Positions 1 through 8,870 are shown, counted from the stretch's first letter. The stretch: 64,000 nucleotides of DNA from an uncultured Prevotellaceae bacterium (GCA_905207705.1 CAJLMA010000009.1:1-64000); one strand, 5' to 3'. Translations and numbers: made by a program. The notes: generated by a model from the sequence alone, not told the origin.

Positions 1-832
1 GGAATATTATGGTATTTCACATAATGGTAGAGTTGGTCCCGTGTCAGATTGAATCGCTCCATCGCTTCTGCAATGGTGTAATATTGCGGCTCTTCGGGTG
101 CAATGAGGCCTTTGGCAATGTCCACATGTTTCTTGGAGTAGTACACCATGATGCCGACCTTCTTTTTGGGAATGACATTCTTTGATACAAAAGAATAGAT
201 GGCCGTCAGCGTCATGCCGAACTTCTCTTGCATGTCTTGCGTGCTGTACCATTCCTTGATTTCAGGATCAGGAGCTTTTTTGCAAAATAGTCATCAATAT
301 GCTTTTTGCTCCAATAGGTTTTCCCACGGTTAAATGTCCGGGGTATATTATGCTCTTTAGCTATATGAAATATCTAGGAATCTTTGACACCGAATTTCTC
401 TTTAATCTCATTGGTAGTATAGAAGTCTGTGATAGGAAGAGTGTCTTTAGGTTGTCGTATCTTGTATGGGTTTCTTTTAAGCATCTCTTCTATATCGCTC
501 TGCTGAACAAATGAAAGCCTACTGCTCAACTTATAAGCAGCAAGATGTCCTGTATAAATCATTTTATAAACAGCTTGCAGTGAAAGCCCCAACAAAGTAG
601 CAGCCTGAGCGATTGACAAATATTCTTTGTCTTTAATATCCATCAAAGGCTTTTCACTCTTAACGATTTGAATCCTTTGCTCTTCCTGCTGAATCCGTTT
701 TGCTCGTATGGCCTGTTTATAAGCCAAATTCGCGCATCTGTGTGAGCAGTATTTCGTAGTTACTTTTTGGGCTACGAATTCTTGACCACACCACTCACAA
801 ATCTTTTTAATTCTAATGTTGCTCTTTGCCAT
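1..832 (-). pseudogene. Broken multi-winged-helix DNA-binding protein of a mobile element (runs off the left edge)
   Basis: The gene reads leftward from ATG at 832. Residues 9-35 form a small Cys cluster (CEWCG, then CSHRC) that probably binds zinc. After it come repeated excisionase/MerR-like winged-helix units, each starting with a YxSxxxA or YTTxEI pattern. The first two are interrupted by an in-frame TAG at 374-376, where TGG (Trp) would restore the frame. Reading resumes past it (IAKEHNIPRTFNRGK) but loses frame in a six-T run at 276-281; one extra base restores a long open frame to position 1 containing two more units (WYSTQDMQEKFG, YYTIAEAMERFN). Such proteins are common beside tyrosine integrases of Bacteroidales integrative elements, so an element probably continues to the left. 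The decay is seen in the sequence; the mobile-element link is inferred from family context. Confidence 0.75.
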
Positions 833-1030
833 TTTACTTGAATTTTTAGGGTTTATTTCTCCTTGATTTCTCCAGTTTTATTCCACCATCTTAAACTATA
901 TTCAACCATAGTCAACATTCTCCGCGACCTTGCCAACGATAATCCTTTGATTTTCGTGGTGAGGTACACAGGAGGTACAAAAAATGGCGTAAAAAGGCTT
1001 AGAAACGATTATCAACGATACTTGTGCAAC

Positions 1031-1055
1031 AAAAAAGGCGCCCGTAAAGAGCGCC
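1031..1055 (-). terminator. Rho-independent terminator downstream of mnmE
   Basis: On the minus strand GGCGCTC pairs with GGGCGCC (one G-U pair) around a 5-base loop, followed directly by six Ts. It lies about 45 bases past the mnmE stop codon and so probably ends mnmE transcription before the mobile-element remnant. Confidence 0.8.
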
Positions 1056-1100
1056 ATATTAATCGATTATAACCGATTTAACTATTTGATAATCAAATAT

Positions 1101-2519
1101 TTACTTGCCGATGCAGAAGTGGGAGAAGATTTCGCCGAGGATGTCGTCGGTGGTAATTTCTCCAGTAATTTCTCCGAGGTAATGCATGCATTCGCGTATG
1201 TCTTGGCTGATGAAGTCTCCGCTGATTCCTTGCGTGAGGCCGTTGATGGCGCGTATTATGGCATCTTCAGCTTTGAGCAGAGCTTCGTAATGGCGGGCGT
1301 TGGTAACAATCACTTCGTTGCCGTCGTTTTCAGGTAGGGCGGCAGCTTCGTTTAATAGAGATAGTAGTTTATCCAGGCCTGTTTGGTGCTTTGCCGACAT
1401 GAATATAATGTGTGTTTTGTCGGTTGTCATTGTGCTAAGAGCGTTTTGGATGTCATTACGATGCCCGGATTGCATTATATCTTCCTTGTTTACAATGATT
1501 ATAAGATTCTTGTCGTAGCATCGAGGTAATATTTGTTTGCCAAGTTCGGAAATTTCTTCGATAGATGTATTTCCGTCAACTACCCAAAGGACTATTGTCG
1601 CTTCGTCGAGTTTTTTGAATGTGCGTTCGATGCCAAGAGCCTCGATTGTGTCGGCCGTGTCGCGTATTCCGGCCGTGTCGATAAATCGGAACAGCGTGCC
1701 GTTTATCGTTATCGTGTCTTCAATCACGTCACGAGTTGTGCCGTGTATGTCGCTTACTATTGCACGGTCATCGCCGAGCAGCAGGTTCAGCAGAGTTGAC
1801 TTCCCTGCATTAGTCTCTCCAACAATGGCGACAGGCACGCCATTTTTCAGCACATTGCCCACAGCAAACGAGCTTGCGAGCTTGTTTATGACATCTTTTA
1901 TTTCCTCGGCCAAACTTATCATGTGCGAGCGGTCGGCAAATTCCACCTCTTCTTCGCTGAAGTCGAGTTCAAGTTCCATCAATGATACGAATTGGAGCAG
2001 TCGGTTGCGCAATTCATTCAGTTTGTGGCTGAACGAGCCTCGCATCTGGCTCATGGCAATGCGATGGCTTGCGCGCGACGATGAAGCTATGACGTCGGCC
2101 ACGGCTTCGGCTTGCGACAGGTCCATTTTCCCATGAGAAAATGCGCGCCGAGTAAATTCTCCTCCTGTGGCAATTCGGCATCCGTTTGCTATGAGCACAT
2201 TCAGCAGTTGTTGCTGAATCCAAGTGGAACCATGACAAGATATTTCAACAACATTCTCGCCTGTAAAGGAATGTGGGGCTTTGAACACGGTTACGACCAC
2301 TTCATCGAGAATAGAATCATCGGTATCGATGATTTTGCCATAATGGGCTGTGTGGCTTTTTGCCGACTCCAAATCGGCTCCTTTCCAGCATTTCGATACT
2401 ATGGATAGGGCATCTTTCCCACTTACTCGTATTACAGCTATGCCACCCATTCCCGGGGAAGTGGCTATTGCACAAATTGTGTCATCCAATTGTTCTACAT
2501 TGAATATTCCTGTGTTCAT
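1101..2519 (-). CDS. mnmE: tRNA uridine-5-carboxymethylaminomethyl(34) synthesis GTPase MnmE
   Basis: MnmE (TrmE) works with MnmG to build the carboxymethylaminomethyl group on U34 of certain tRNAs, using GTP and a formyl-folate in the cytoplasm. The 472-residue protein has the family's normal length and layout: an N-terminal formyl-folate-binding domain (ATSPGMGGIAVIRVSG), a helical domain, an inserted G domain with GETNAGKSTLLN (P-loop), DTAGIRDT (G3) and NKED (G4), and the diagnostic C-terminal CIGK ending at the stop. The start is the ATG giving MNTGIFN. It is transcribed alone; a -7 box lies just upstream. The intact CIGK shows that whatever element lies to the left has not damaged the 3' end, as expected if an element integrated there and restored the coding end. 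Confidence 0.97.
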   Translation of the reverse strand: MNTGIFNVEQLDDTICAIATSPGMGGIAVIRVSGKDALSIVSKCWKGADLESAKSHTAHYGKIIDTDDSILDEVVVTVFKAPHSFTGENVVEISCHGSTWIQQQLLNVLIANGCRIATGGEFTRRAFSHGKMDLSQAEAVADVIASSSRASHRIAMSQMRGSFSHKLNELRNRLLQFVSLMELELDFSEEEVEFADRSHMISLAEEIKDVINKLASSFAVGNVLKNGVPVAIVGETNAGKSTLLNLLLGDDRAIVSDIHGTTRDVIEDTITINGTLFRFIDTAGIRDTADTIEALGIERTFKKLDEATIVLWVVDGNTSIEEISELGKQILPRCYDKNLIIIVNKEDIMQSGHRNDIQNALSTMTTDKTHIIFMSAKHQTGLDKLLSLLNEAAALPENDGNEVIVTNARHYEALLKAEDAIIRAINGLTQGISGDFISQDIRECMHYLGEITGEITTDDILGEIFSHFCIGK

Positions 2520-2547
2520 TGGCGATGAGGCGATTGAATTTGTTTGT

Positions 2548-2555
2548 CAAAGGTA
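2548..2555 (-). promoter_or_regulatory. Probable mnmE -7 promoter box
   Basis: The minus strand reads TACCTTTG, a match to the Bacteroidetes TAnnTTTG element, about 29 bases upstream of the mnmE ATG. I see no good -33 TTG at the usual spacing. Confidence 0.5.
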
Positions 2556-2963
2556 CTTAAAATCTAAGGAATATTTGCAGAATTTTGCAAATTAACGCAA
2601 CAGTAGATTATGATTAGATTGTTTGTAAACAAAATTAGATTATATCGTTGGAATAATTGAACAAAACCAGTAGATTAACGCAATAAGAATTGAAATTTAA
2701 GCAGTTAGGAGAAAATTAGGGAAGTTGGGTAGAGGCCTGAAAAGCGTTACAAAGCGGATTACGAAAAGAGAAGGTTTACTATTCATTACCCGTTGGAAAT
2801 GCATATTTAACACTCTCCGTCCCGTTTGCGCCGCTCTGCGCAGGTTCGCTTGTCAAGGTTTAACTCGTTGATTTATAGTTTTGCATCCAAAATTTGATAA
2901 GCGAATAGGAATTTGCTAATAATAAGCTACTTGTGAGTTTTCCCCATAGAGTGAGGTAATGAC
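2556..2963. other. Intergenic region, AT-rich
   Basis: No coding frame is convincing here. Short AGATTA words recur between 2590 and 2680. A GC-richer patch lies around 2815-2850. A TAGTTTTG box at 2876-2883 could be the -7 element for the lipoprotein gene downstream, but the nearest TTG is about 23 bases away, longer than usual. Confidence 0.4.
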
Positions 2964-3509
2964 TTGGCAACGGTCACATTTGGTTTATTCTCTTTAATCG
3001 CTGTTGTAACCATATTACAAGCTTGTTCTACAAGTAAAGCTGTTGTTTCTCACGGAATAGACTTGACAAAGTATTCCTATGTTGTCTTTGGGAAAGAATC
3101 AACAGGGGACAGAGAACTTGATGATATTGTAATGGCTGTCCAAAATGAAATTGCAGATACAAAATTGCGGGTGATTTCTGAGCAAGACGGACTTACCAAA
3201 ATAGCACTTGGGGAGTTTGTATTATCTCCAAACATCCATGTAACAACAGAGAAATGGGATGGTGGACATACATATATAACAATTACTTTTTACGATTATA
3301 ATACGAATCAAAGTGTTGTAGTACTTAAAAGTAGAGGCATTTTCTTGACTATTTCTCATGACCAAAATATAGCTCTTGGCGCAATTCGGAAAAAGTTAAA
3401 AAAGTGTTTGGAAATGAGGAACAGACACAATAAGGGAAATATGCAAAAACATTCTGCGTATCGTTTAACTTATGCTTTTGAATGCAACAGGACAACTTGT
3501 AGATGTTGA
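2964..3509 (+). CDS. Putative small lipoprotein with a probably frameshifted C-terminus
   Basis: The N-terminus has a hydrophobic stretch followed by a lipobox-like LQAC (Cys near residue 21), so the product is probably lipid-anchored. I do not recognise the family. The body (about residues 30-150) is mixed alpha/beta with no clear motif. The start is weak: the frame opens with TTG at 2964, while an ATG at 2959 is one frame off, so a base may be missing at the start. After LKK near 3403 the reading frame runs into the next gene; one extra A in the A-run there would give a protein ending VFGNEEQTQ with a stop at 3434, seven bases before the next gene's ATG. That tidy spacing suggests the frame as read here is a shifted one. 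Confidence 0.5.
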   Translation: MATVTFGLFSLIAVVTILQACSTSKAVVSHGIDLTKYSYVVFGKESTGDRELDDIVMAVQNEIADTKLRVISEQDGLTKIALGEFVLSPNIHVTTEKWDGGHTYITITFYDYNTNQSVVVLKSRGIFLTISHDQNIALGAIRKKLKKCLEMRNRHNKGNMQKHSAYRLTYAFECNRTTCRC

Positions 3510-4548
3510 TAAAGTATCTGTTGGAAATAAGTGTGGTTGCTTCTGTCCTGCCTGTAAAGAACCTTTAATAGCCAAGAATCAAGGGACAAAGCGAATGCAC
3601 CATTTTGCCCATCAATCGGGAACAGAATGCGATTATGCAATAGAATCAATGCTACATATTCTTGCAAAAGAAAAAATATGTGAAGCGTTCTTGTCTAAAT
3701 CTGAATTTTGGATAGAATTTGAGTATAAATCATATTGCACAAACTTTGAAAACTGTAAATTCATTCATTATAGTGAATGTTGCGAAAGTAAAAGACTGCG
3801 GTTTAATATAAAACGGTTTTATGATTCCTGCGAGCAGGAAATACCATATGATAATATAAATCGTCGCTCCGATTTGAAGATATTTTCTTCAACACACCCT
3901 GAAAGAAGTCCAATTTATTTGGAGTTTTTCGTAACTCATGCAAGTGATTTGGATAAACTGCATAGATGCAATAAGATTGTAGAAATATGCATAGAGTCAG
4001 AAAATGATATTTTACAATTGGCAGAGAATGGAATCATAGAGTCCAATAGCCATGATAGTGGCGATTATTACGAATTAGAAGAAGATTTCCGAAGGATTAG
4101 CTTTTATGGGTTCAAGAATATGGATTATGGGAATAGCCACATTAGCACCGAGATAGAATTCGTTAGATATATTTTGTACCAGTCAGGGAAAACGCAATGT
4201 TTCCAAGATGCATGTAACTGCAAAAGATTGGCAAAATATAAGGCTTCATCTTTACTTGAAACATGTATTCATACCTCTGTCTCATTTGCTTTGTATGAAC
4301 AAGTCAGATATATTGGTTGCCAAAAGTTTAATATACCTAATTGCATATTATGCAAAAAACTATGTTGACAGTTATAGCGGTATGGGAGAATCTGTCGTTT
4401 ATACAAACATCTACAAATACCACGGCATGAAAATTTCGACACAGCTCGCGCAAAGACATGCCATTATTTTACAATAGACCAAAAAGAAATGCAATCCGTA
4501 TTACAGAATGGGTTGAAAGAATGCCATACGATATTTTGCGAGCAATAG
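3442..4548 (+). pseudogene. CoiA-like (competence protein CoiA family) gene with about three frameshifts
   Basis: The central open part (3472-4368) carries the CoiA-type N-terminal zinc-ribbon and HFAH motif: CGCFCPACKEPLIAKNQG, then HHFAHQSGTEC and AIESMLHILAKEKI. CoiA-like proteins have a nuclease-like domain and act on incoming DNA during transformation; many distant homologues in Bacteroidales are of unknown role. The natural start appears to be ATG at 3442 (MQKHSAYRLTYAF), which is one base out of frame with the main part (extra G near 3480). A second shift lies in an A-run near 4353: removing one A continues as NCILCKNYVDSYSGMG. A third near 4418 leads into IPRHENFDTARAKTCHYF and a stop at 4546-4548. 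Either a decayed gene or homopolymer sequencing errors. Confidence 0.7.
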
Positions 4549-4731
4549 AGTACAGATGATATATTCACTCTGCAAAATGAGCTTCATAACCATAAAGATT
4601 AAAATAGTTGTACAGATAAGTTTGACCAACGAGAGGAAGCGAATGAGTTTTGGGCAGACCAAAACACGTTTGTTACCCTCCTGCAACCAACGTAAATCAA
4701 AAAATACCGCATATTCAGCCACAAACATGTT
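4549..4731. other. Intergenic stretch, possible coding relic
   Basis: On the plus strand a frame with interrupted but protein-like words (NEFWADQNTFVTLLQPT) occurs before a stop near 4692. Nothing here has a start codon with context, and the 75-residue minus-strand frame is not convincing. Best viewed as remnant DNA between the broken CoiA-like gene and the convergent methyltransferase gene. Confidence 0.3.
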
Positions 4732-5532
4732 TTAATACGCATTTTGACTTAGTGCCGTCTTTTTCAAGATGTAGAAACAACTGGTACTGAAGACATCTCT
4801 TAAATAAGGAATGGCTGATATAAAAGGATGCAACTTGCGTGGTTTAAGTCCGAATTTGACTTTGTAATGAGGATTAATGAGCCAAAGTTGCCTATCTTTA
4901 ATGCAGAGGTCTGTGCTTATCAGCAAGTCCTCAAACTGTTCTATTGTTATATGCGTTTGTTTGATGGAAAGCAGTTCATTTATGCAATCATTACTTTCGC
5001 CCAAAGCCCTTAGCACCAAACGGTATAAACTTGTGGGAAGAAGATGGATGAAAGGAAAGTGGGACAATAGACTGCTTCTGCATATCTGTTGATGTCCCCC
5101 AAATGGCATTTGCCATGCGGGAAATGCCATAAATATAACTCCATTAGGCTTCAAATAATTACCCAAGCCTGATAAAAACAGTTTCTTGTCTGCAATATGT
5201 TCTATCACATCATGGCAGATAACGATGTCAAAGTTATGTTCTAACCCTTTTTCCTTGAAAATATCGTTTGCAATAAATGTACCTTTTGCACCTGCTTCAT
5301 TAAAGAAACTATTTGCTTCTTTAATGCGTCCTGCGGCTATGTCAACTCCTACGGTATAGCAACCCATAAGAGAATAGGGCAACAGATTACCTCCTTCCCC
5401 GCATCCAATTTCCAGTATGCTTGTATTTTGTCCTACCGTATGCCATCTGAGAATATATGGAATAAAGTATTCTTTACTTGTAATGGAAAGCTCATTAAAA
5501 TATGTCGCTCGGTCACTATGTCGTTTTTGCAT
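4732..5532 (-). CDS. Class I SAM-dependent methyltransferase
   Basis: A 266-residue Rossmann-fold methyltransferase. Motif I is visible as ILEIGCGEGGN (about residues 39-49), an acidic residue ends the second strand (VGVDIA), and motif IV is DIVICHDVIEHI. The layout resembles the UbiE/Methyltransf_11 group, which contains enzymes for small molecules, lipids and proteins, so the substrate cannot be predicted. The C-terminal half is longer than the minimal fold and has no motif I recognise. It follows the sigma factor/beta-barrel gene on the same strand after a 74-base gap, so the two could be cotranscribed. Confidence 0.8.
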   Translation of the reverse strand: MQKRHSDRATYFNELSITSKEYFIPYILRWHTVGQNTSILEIGCGEGGNLLPYSLMGCYTVGVDIAAGRIKEANSFFNEAGAKGTFIANDIFKEKGLEHNFDIVICHDVIEHIADKKLFLSGLGNYLKPNGVIFMAFPAWQMPFGGHQQICRSSLLSHFPFIHLLPTSLYRLVLRALGESNDCINELLSIKQTHITIEQFEDLLISTDLCIKDRQLWLINPHYKVKFGLKPRKLHPFISAIPYLRDVFSTSCFYILKKTALSQNAY

Positions 5533-5606
5533 ACAATTGCCATTTAATGATTACATAGACAAGAGCGACATTTCCACAAAAGACTGCATGAACAAGCGTA
5601 TTTTTT

Positions 5607-7130
5607 CTACCATGACAGCCGTATTCCTATGGGCAAAGTTACATTCAGAGGTTTTTCAGTCCTGATAGTCTTAATGCCATCGCCAGGATTAAAGTAATAG
5701 TGCAGATTGGGTTCAACGTATATACCGATGGTTGGTGTTATTTGATATTGCAAACCAAAACCAATGTTTGTTGACCATTGCAAAGACGGATGTAAGTCAT
5801 ATTTTTCTTGCTTGATGGTTTGTTCATTGTCAAACAATGATTCCTCAACAGAAGCCTTTATGGGTACATCCAAAGTTAGTCCGGCAGATGTGTAGATGGA
5901 AAATTTCCCGTTCTTCCAAATATTGAAATTGCCTTTCAAAGGAATGCCTATATAATGAATTCTTTGTGCCCGTTCCAAATGCGTATCGTCACTTGATGTA
6001 AATTCGGAACGAAGCAGTGTATATTGTATGCCTGTTTCTATCCCCCAATGTGCATTTATTTTCTTTTGTGCAGACAATGAAAATACTACGGGAGCGCAGT
6101 GGTGACTCTCTCCCAAAACTTCTTTTGGCTCACCAGAGGTGATACTACCGGGGATAATAATTTTTTGAAAGCCCGTTTGATGAGATACACCCGAATAAGA
6201 GATTGACAACATCCAATTTTTATCCCTTTTGGCTGTTGTTAAATAATTGGGAATTCTATTATTGGGCAGACGTCCTTTCGAATCTTGTTTGGACTTCTCT
6301 TTCTTTTCGTCAATGTCCGTGGATTTGTCTTTTCTTTCTATTATACTATCTGGGTAGGTGTTCGATATTTTATTAGTACATATGACATCTGTAGCCGCAT
6401 ATTCATCATGAACCTGCTGGAAAATTATTGGAGATGGAATATCTGAATTTATTGTATCTGCGTGGGATGGAAGTTCTGTATGCGGTACATCATTATTTTT
6501 CCGTCCTTTCGTTATGGCTTGTTCTTTTGGCACTGATTTGTCTTTTTCGTTGCGAAAAATACATAATGAGAGAATAGATAGTAATGCCAAAAAAACAATC
6601 ATCCGATATTGGGAGAATAGTTTGCGTAACATATCCTTAGCTCTTGATAATTGAGAAGAAGATGAATGTGGGGCAATGTGCAGTAATAAGCTTATTTCCT
6701 TGTGTGACAATCCCTCCAATACAGCCAGTTTGAAGATTTTGCAATACCCTTCAGGCAATTGTTCAACCAATTGTAGCATAGTATTATATGGAGGGAACTC
6801 ATCTGTGTAATCAAAATCTATTGGTTCTTCGCCATAGCTAATCTCGTCCAATGAAATTATGGTTGTCGTATTATATTGCTCCAAATAACGTAACGATAGA
6901 TTACGCATTATTTTCCCCATCCAACTTTCTAACTTGTTAGGAGACCGTAATGAATGGATAGATGACATGATAACAATAAAACCGTCATGTAAGATGTCCT
7001 GAGCTGCCTGTTTGTTTGTAACATAATATGAGCAAATCTTCAGCATTTTATCGGCATAGGTCTTGTAGAGCAAACCCAAAGCCTGCTCATTTCCTTTTTT
7101 GCATAACTCTACAAGTTCCTTATTATTCAT
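5607..7130 (-). CDS. ECF sigma factor fused to a transmembrane helix and outer-membrane beta-barrel domain
   Basis: One uninterrupted 507-residue frame. Residues 1-90 are a sigma-70 region 2 (GLLYKTYADKMLKIC, QDILHDGFIVIMSSI). Residues about 115-172 are region 4 with a helix-turn-helix (GLSHKEISLLLHIAP). Residues 177-192 are a strongly hydrophobic helix (MIVFLALLSILSLCIF). Residues 195-300 are a polar, Lys- and Ser-rich linker. Residues 305-507 have repeated amphipathic strands and end in IGIRLSW, a terminal aromatic typical of outer-membrane barrels; the domain resembles the PorT/OMP_b-brl group. In Bacteroidetes ECF sigma factors are usually separate from a membrane anti-sigma protein that may carry such a barrel; here both sit on one chain. 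A single chain spanning both membranes would tether the sigma factor and could release it by proteolysis; that mechanism is inference. The only downstream partner is the methyltransferase gene. Confidence 0.85.
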   Translation of the reverse strand: MNNKELVELCKKGNEQALGLLYKTYADKMLKICSYYVTNKQAAQDILHDGFIVIMSSIHSLRSPNKLESWMGKIMRNLSLRYLEQYNTTTIISLDEISYGEEPIDFDYTDEFPPYNTMLQLVEQLPEGYCKIFKLAVLEGLSHKEISLLLHIAPHSSSSQLSRAKDMLRKLFSQYRMIVFLALLSILSLCIFRNEKDKSVPKEQAITKGRKNNDVPHTELPSHADTINSDIPSPIIFQQVHDEYAATDVICTNKISNTYPDSIIERKDKSTDIDEKKEKSKQDSKGRLPNNRIPNYLTTAKRDKNWMLSISYSGVSHQTGFQKIIIPGSITSGEPKEVLGESHHCAPVVFSLSAQKKINAHWGIETGIQYTLLRSEFTSSDDTHLERAQRIHYIGIPLKGNFNIWKNGKFSIYTSAGLTLDVPIKASVEESLFDNEQTIKQEKYDLHPSLQWSTNIGFGLQYQITPTIGIYVEPNLHYYFNPGDGIKTIRTEKPLNVTLPIGIRLSW

Positions 7131-7499
7131 GTCACATTGATGATTTCATATTTATATATGATATGATTAAATCAGAAAGACTGCATAGAGAGACATTACT
7201 TTAATATATTTTAATAATCCTGTAAAATCAAATATCCAGGAGGTTGGCGGATAGCTATGGCAGTCGATTAATCATTTGAAATCAATTTATTTGCAATTTC
7301 TTCTAACTTTCTTGATTTCAGAGGAATATATCGTTTTTGCAGAATTACGAAATAAAATATGAAGTCATGAGGTGTGATATGTTTATGTTTTTTCAAAGAG
7401 CGACTGGATTACAGTAACATGTGTTGTATTTTCTTTTGCTAAACAACTCTTGTTTGGCAGAAAGTGCAAAAAATATGATGAGAAACGACTGCATCACAC
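7131..7499. other. Intergenic region upstream of the sigma-barrel gene
   Basis: AT-rich DNA between two divergent genes. I see no clear TAnnTTTG box for the minus-strand sigma-barrel gene. A short possible coding relic lies at 7268-7408 on the minus strand and is listed separately. The right end holds the operator-like motif listed at 7500. Confidence 0.5.
7268..7408 (-). pseudogene. Possible C-terminal fragment of a lost gene
   Basis: Between stops, the minus strand encodes about 46 residues that read like protein (HITPHDFIFYFVILQKRY, KLEEIANKLI). There is no start codon and a stop precedes it, so if real it is a leftover 3' end. I do not recognise a family. Low confidence. Confidence 0.2.
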
Positions 7500-7546
7500 T
7501 TTTTGCCAAATGCAAAATGGTATTTAAGTGGAAAGTCCTACTTTTG
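7500..7546 (+). promoter_or_regulatory. Operator-like motif and -7 box upstream of the Nim-like gene
   Basis: TTTTTGCCAAATGCAAAA at 7500-7517 matches two copies upstream of the SMR gene. It reads as TTTTTG, a 7-base spacer, then CAAAA. A TACTTTTG -7 box follows at 7539-7546. The leader to the gene is then about 165 bases. The nearby Crp/Fnr-family protein is the obvious candidate binder, by inference. Confidence 0.55.
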
Positions 7547-7716
7547 CATATAACTTATCAAAAGTAATTCCAGTGTAGACAGGCATAGGTGTGGTAAGTG
7601 CTGTTTTGCTTGGCATGGGGAGTTACTATGAACGGGCATCTTTTGCTTACATATTTTCATTGTTATGCTGGTTATGTCTATTATTGGTTTGAAAATGGTT
7701 TAAATGACAAAGTGAT

Positions 7717-8211
7717 ATGTTTAGGGAAATGCGTCGCAAGCGTCAATTGTTGCCAACCGAGGAAAGTGTCGCCATCCTTGAAAAGATGACAAACGGGACG
7801 TTGGCTCTTCACGGTGATGGAGGTTATCCGTATGCCGTCCCAGTTAGTTATGTGTATGCCGATGGCAAGATATATTTTCACACGGCTATGAAAGGTCATA
7901 AAGTAGAAGCCATTCTGCGTGACGACAAGATCTCGTTCTGCGTGGTGGAGCAGGATGAAATCAAGCCTGCCGAGTTTACCACTTATTTTCGGAGCGTGAT
8001 TGTCTTCGGCAAAGCTCGAATTTTAAAAGATGAGGACGAAAAACGGCTTGCCTTGTGCTTATTGGCAGATAAATATTCGCACGGCGAGGCTGGCATGGAG
8101 TCTGAAATAGCCAAAGGCTTCAATCATTTGCTGATGGTGGAAATCACAGTTGAGCATTTGACTGGCAAGGAGTCCATCGAGTTGGTCAGAGAGAAAAATG
8201 GGCGCCCTTGA
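7717..8211 (+). CDS. Pyridoxamine 5'-phosphate oxidase-family (Nim-like) flavin protein
   Basis: A 164-residue split-barrel FMN-binding protein. The start (MFREMRRKRQLL), the GDGGYPYAVPVSYVYADGKI segment, FHTAMKGHKVEAI, FCVVEQDEI and TTYFRSVIVFGKARIL are the landmarks of the family that includes the 5-nitroimidazole reductases (Nim) of anaerobes. Family members reduce or sequester small molecules using FMN; without phylogeny I would not call this a resistance gene. The ATG at 7717 gives the conserved N-terminus. It faces the Crp/Fnr-type gene, and its promoter region shares a motif with that of the two exporters, which suggests a common detoxification response. Confidence 0.85.
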   Translation: MFREMRRKRQLLPTEESVAILEKMTNGTLALHGDGGYPYAVPVSYVYADGKIYFHTAMKGHKVEAILRDDKISFCVVEQDEIKPAEFTTYFRSVIVFGKARILKDEDEKRLALCLLADKYSHGEAGMESEIAKGFNHLLMVEITVEHLTGKESIELVREKNGRP

Positions 8212-8240
8212 TAAAGCATGGAAGGTCAAGGGATGTATTA

Positions 8241-8804
8241 TTATTTTACTTTAGCCCGAATCCGGCTCAGACTTGCCTGCGTTATACCTAAATAGGTGGC
8301 GATGCTTCCTAATGGCAACCGTTGTAACAGGTCGGGTTCTTTCTCCAACAGCTCCTTGTACCGTTCTGAAGCGATGGCGGACAACATGGAAATCAGTCGT
8401 TCCTCGGTGGCAAGCAATTCCATTTCTGCATAACGTCGCCCCCAATTGGCTATGTGCAAATCATCCAAGAATAGTTCTTTCAGTTTTTTCCTTTCCAACA
8501 CATATAAAATTGAATCTTCCATCAGTTCCATCGTTTCATATCCCGGCTCGTCGTTCACATAACCCTTCATGGAGACAAGGGTTGCCCCCTCCTTTCCGAT
8601 CCAAAAAGTAATTTCTTTCCCGTCAACCGAAGTGTAGGCACGGACAATGCCTTTCTTAATGAAAAAAATGTCCTTTTCCACCTTGCCGCTTTCCAGCACG
8701 CGGAATCCTTTGGGATATGAAACTTCCGTCAGGCATTGCCGCAACCTGTCCAAAGATGCGTCAGGCATGGCATATTTTTGGTTGATGATTTCCATTATAT
8801 CCAT
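8241..8804 (-). CDS. Crp/Fnr-family transcriptional regulator
   Basis: A 187-residue regulator with an N-terminal cyclic-nucleotide-binding-type jelly roll (about residues 25-115: GKVEKDIFFIKKGIVRAY, GKEGATLVSM) and a C-terminal helix-turn-helix (LPLGSIATYLGITQASLSRI). There is no Cys cluster for an iron-sulfur centre, so it is not a classical FNR. It matches the short Bacteroidetes group of CRP-like proteins, whose ligands are mostly unknown. It is divergent from the SMR/MFS pair and convergent with the Nim-like gene. Two copies of an 18-base motif sit in the divergent promoter, a reasonable place for its binding sites. Confidence 0.88.
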   Translation of the reverse strand: MDIMEIINQKYAMPDASLDRLRQCLTEVSYPKGFRVLESGKVEKDIFFIKKGIVRAYTSVDGKEITFWIGKEGATLVSMKGYVNDEPGYETMELMEDSILYVLERKKLKELFLDDLHIANWGRRYAEMELLATEERLISMLSAIASERYKELLEKEPDLLQRLPLGSIATYLGITQASLSRIRAKVK

Positions 8805-8870
8805 AGTTCATAGCTGTTGCCGATGTGCAAAATTATAAAATAGCATACAGAAACGGGAATGAACGGCTGT

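Noticed and set aside
7..252. 81-residue minus-strand frame at the left edge
   Set aside because: It is out of frame with the winged-helix array, which reads convincingly through the same bases in another minus-strand frame.
863..1072. 69-residue plus-strand frame between the mobile-element remnant and mnmE
   Set aside because: It runs through the mnmE terminator hairpin and has no family likeness.
4501..4728. 75-residue minus-strand frame between the CoiA-like and methyltransferase genes
   Set aside because: Overlaps the reconstructed end of the CoiA-like gene; the hydrophobic middle is what AT-rich DNA often gives and there is no promoter or ribosome-binding context.
7598..7789. 63-residue plus-strand frame upstream of the Nim-like gene
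   Set aside because: It overlaps the well-conserved start of the Nim-like gene in another frame and is best seen as leader DNA.
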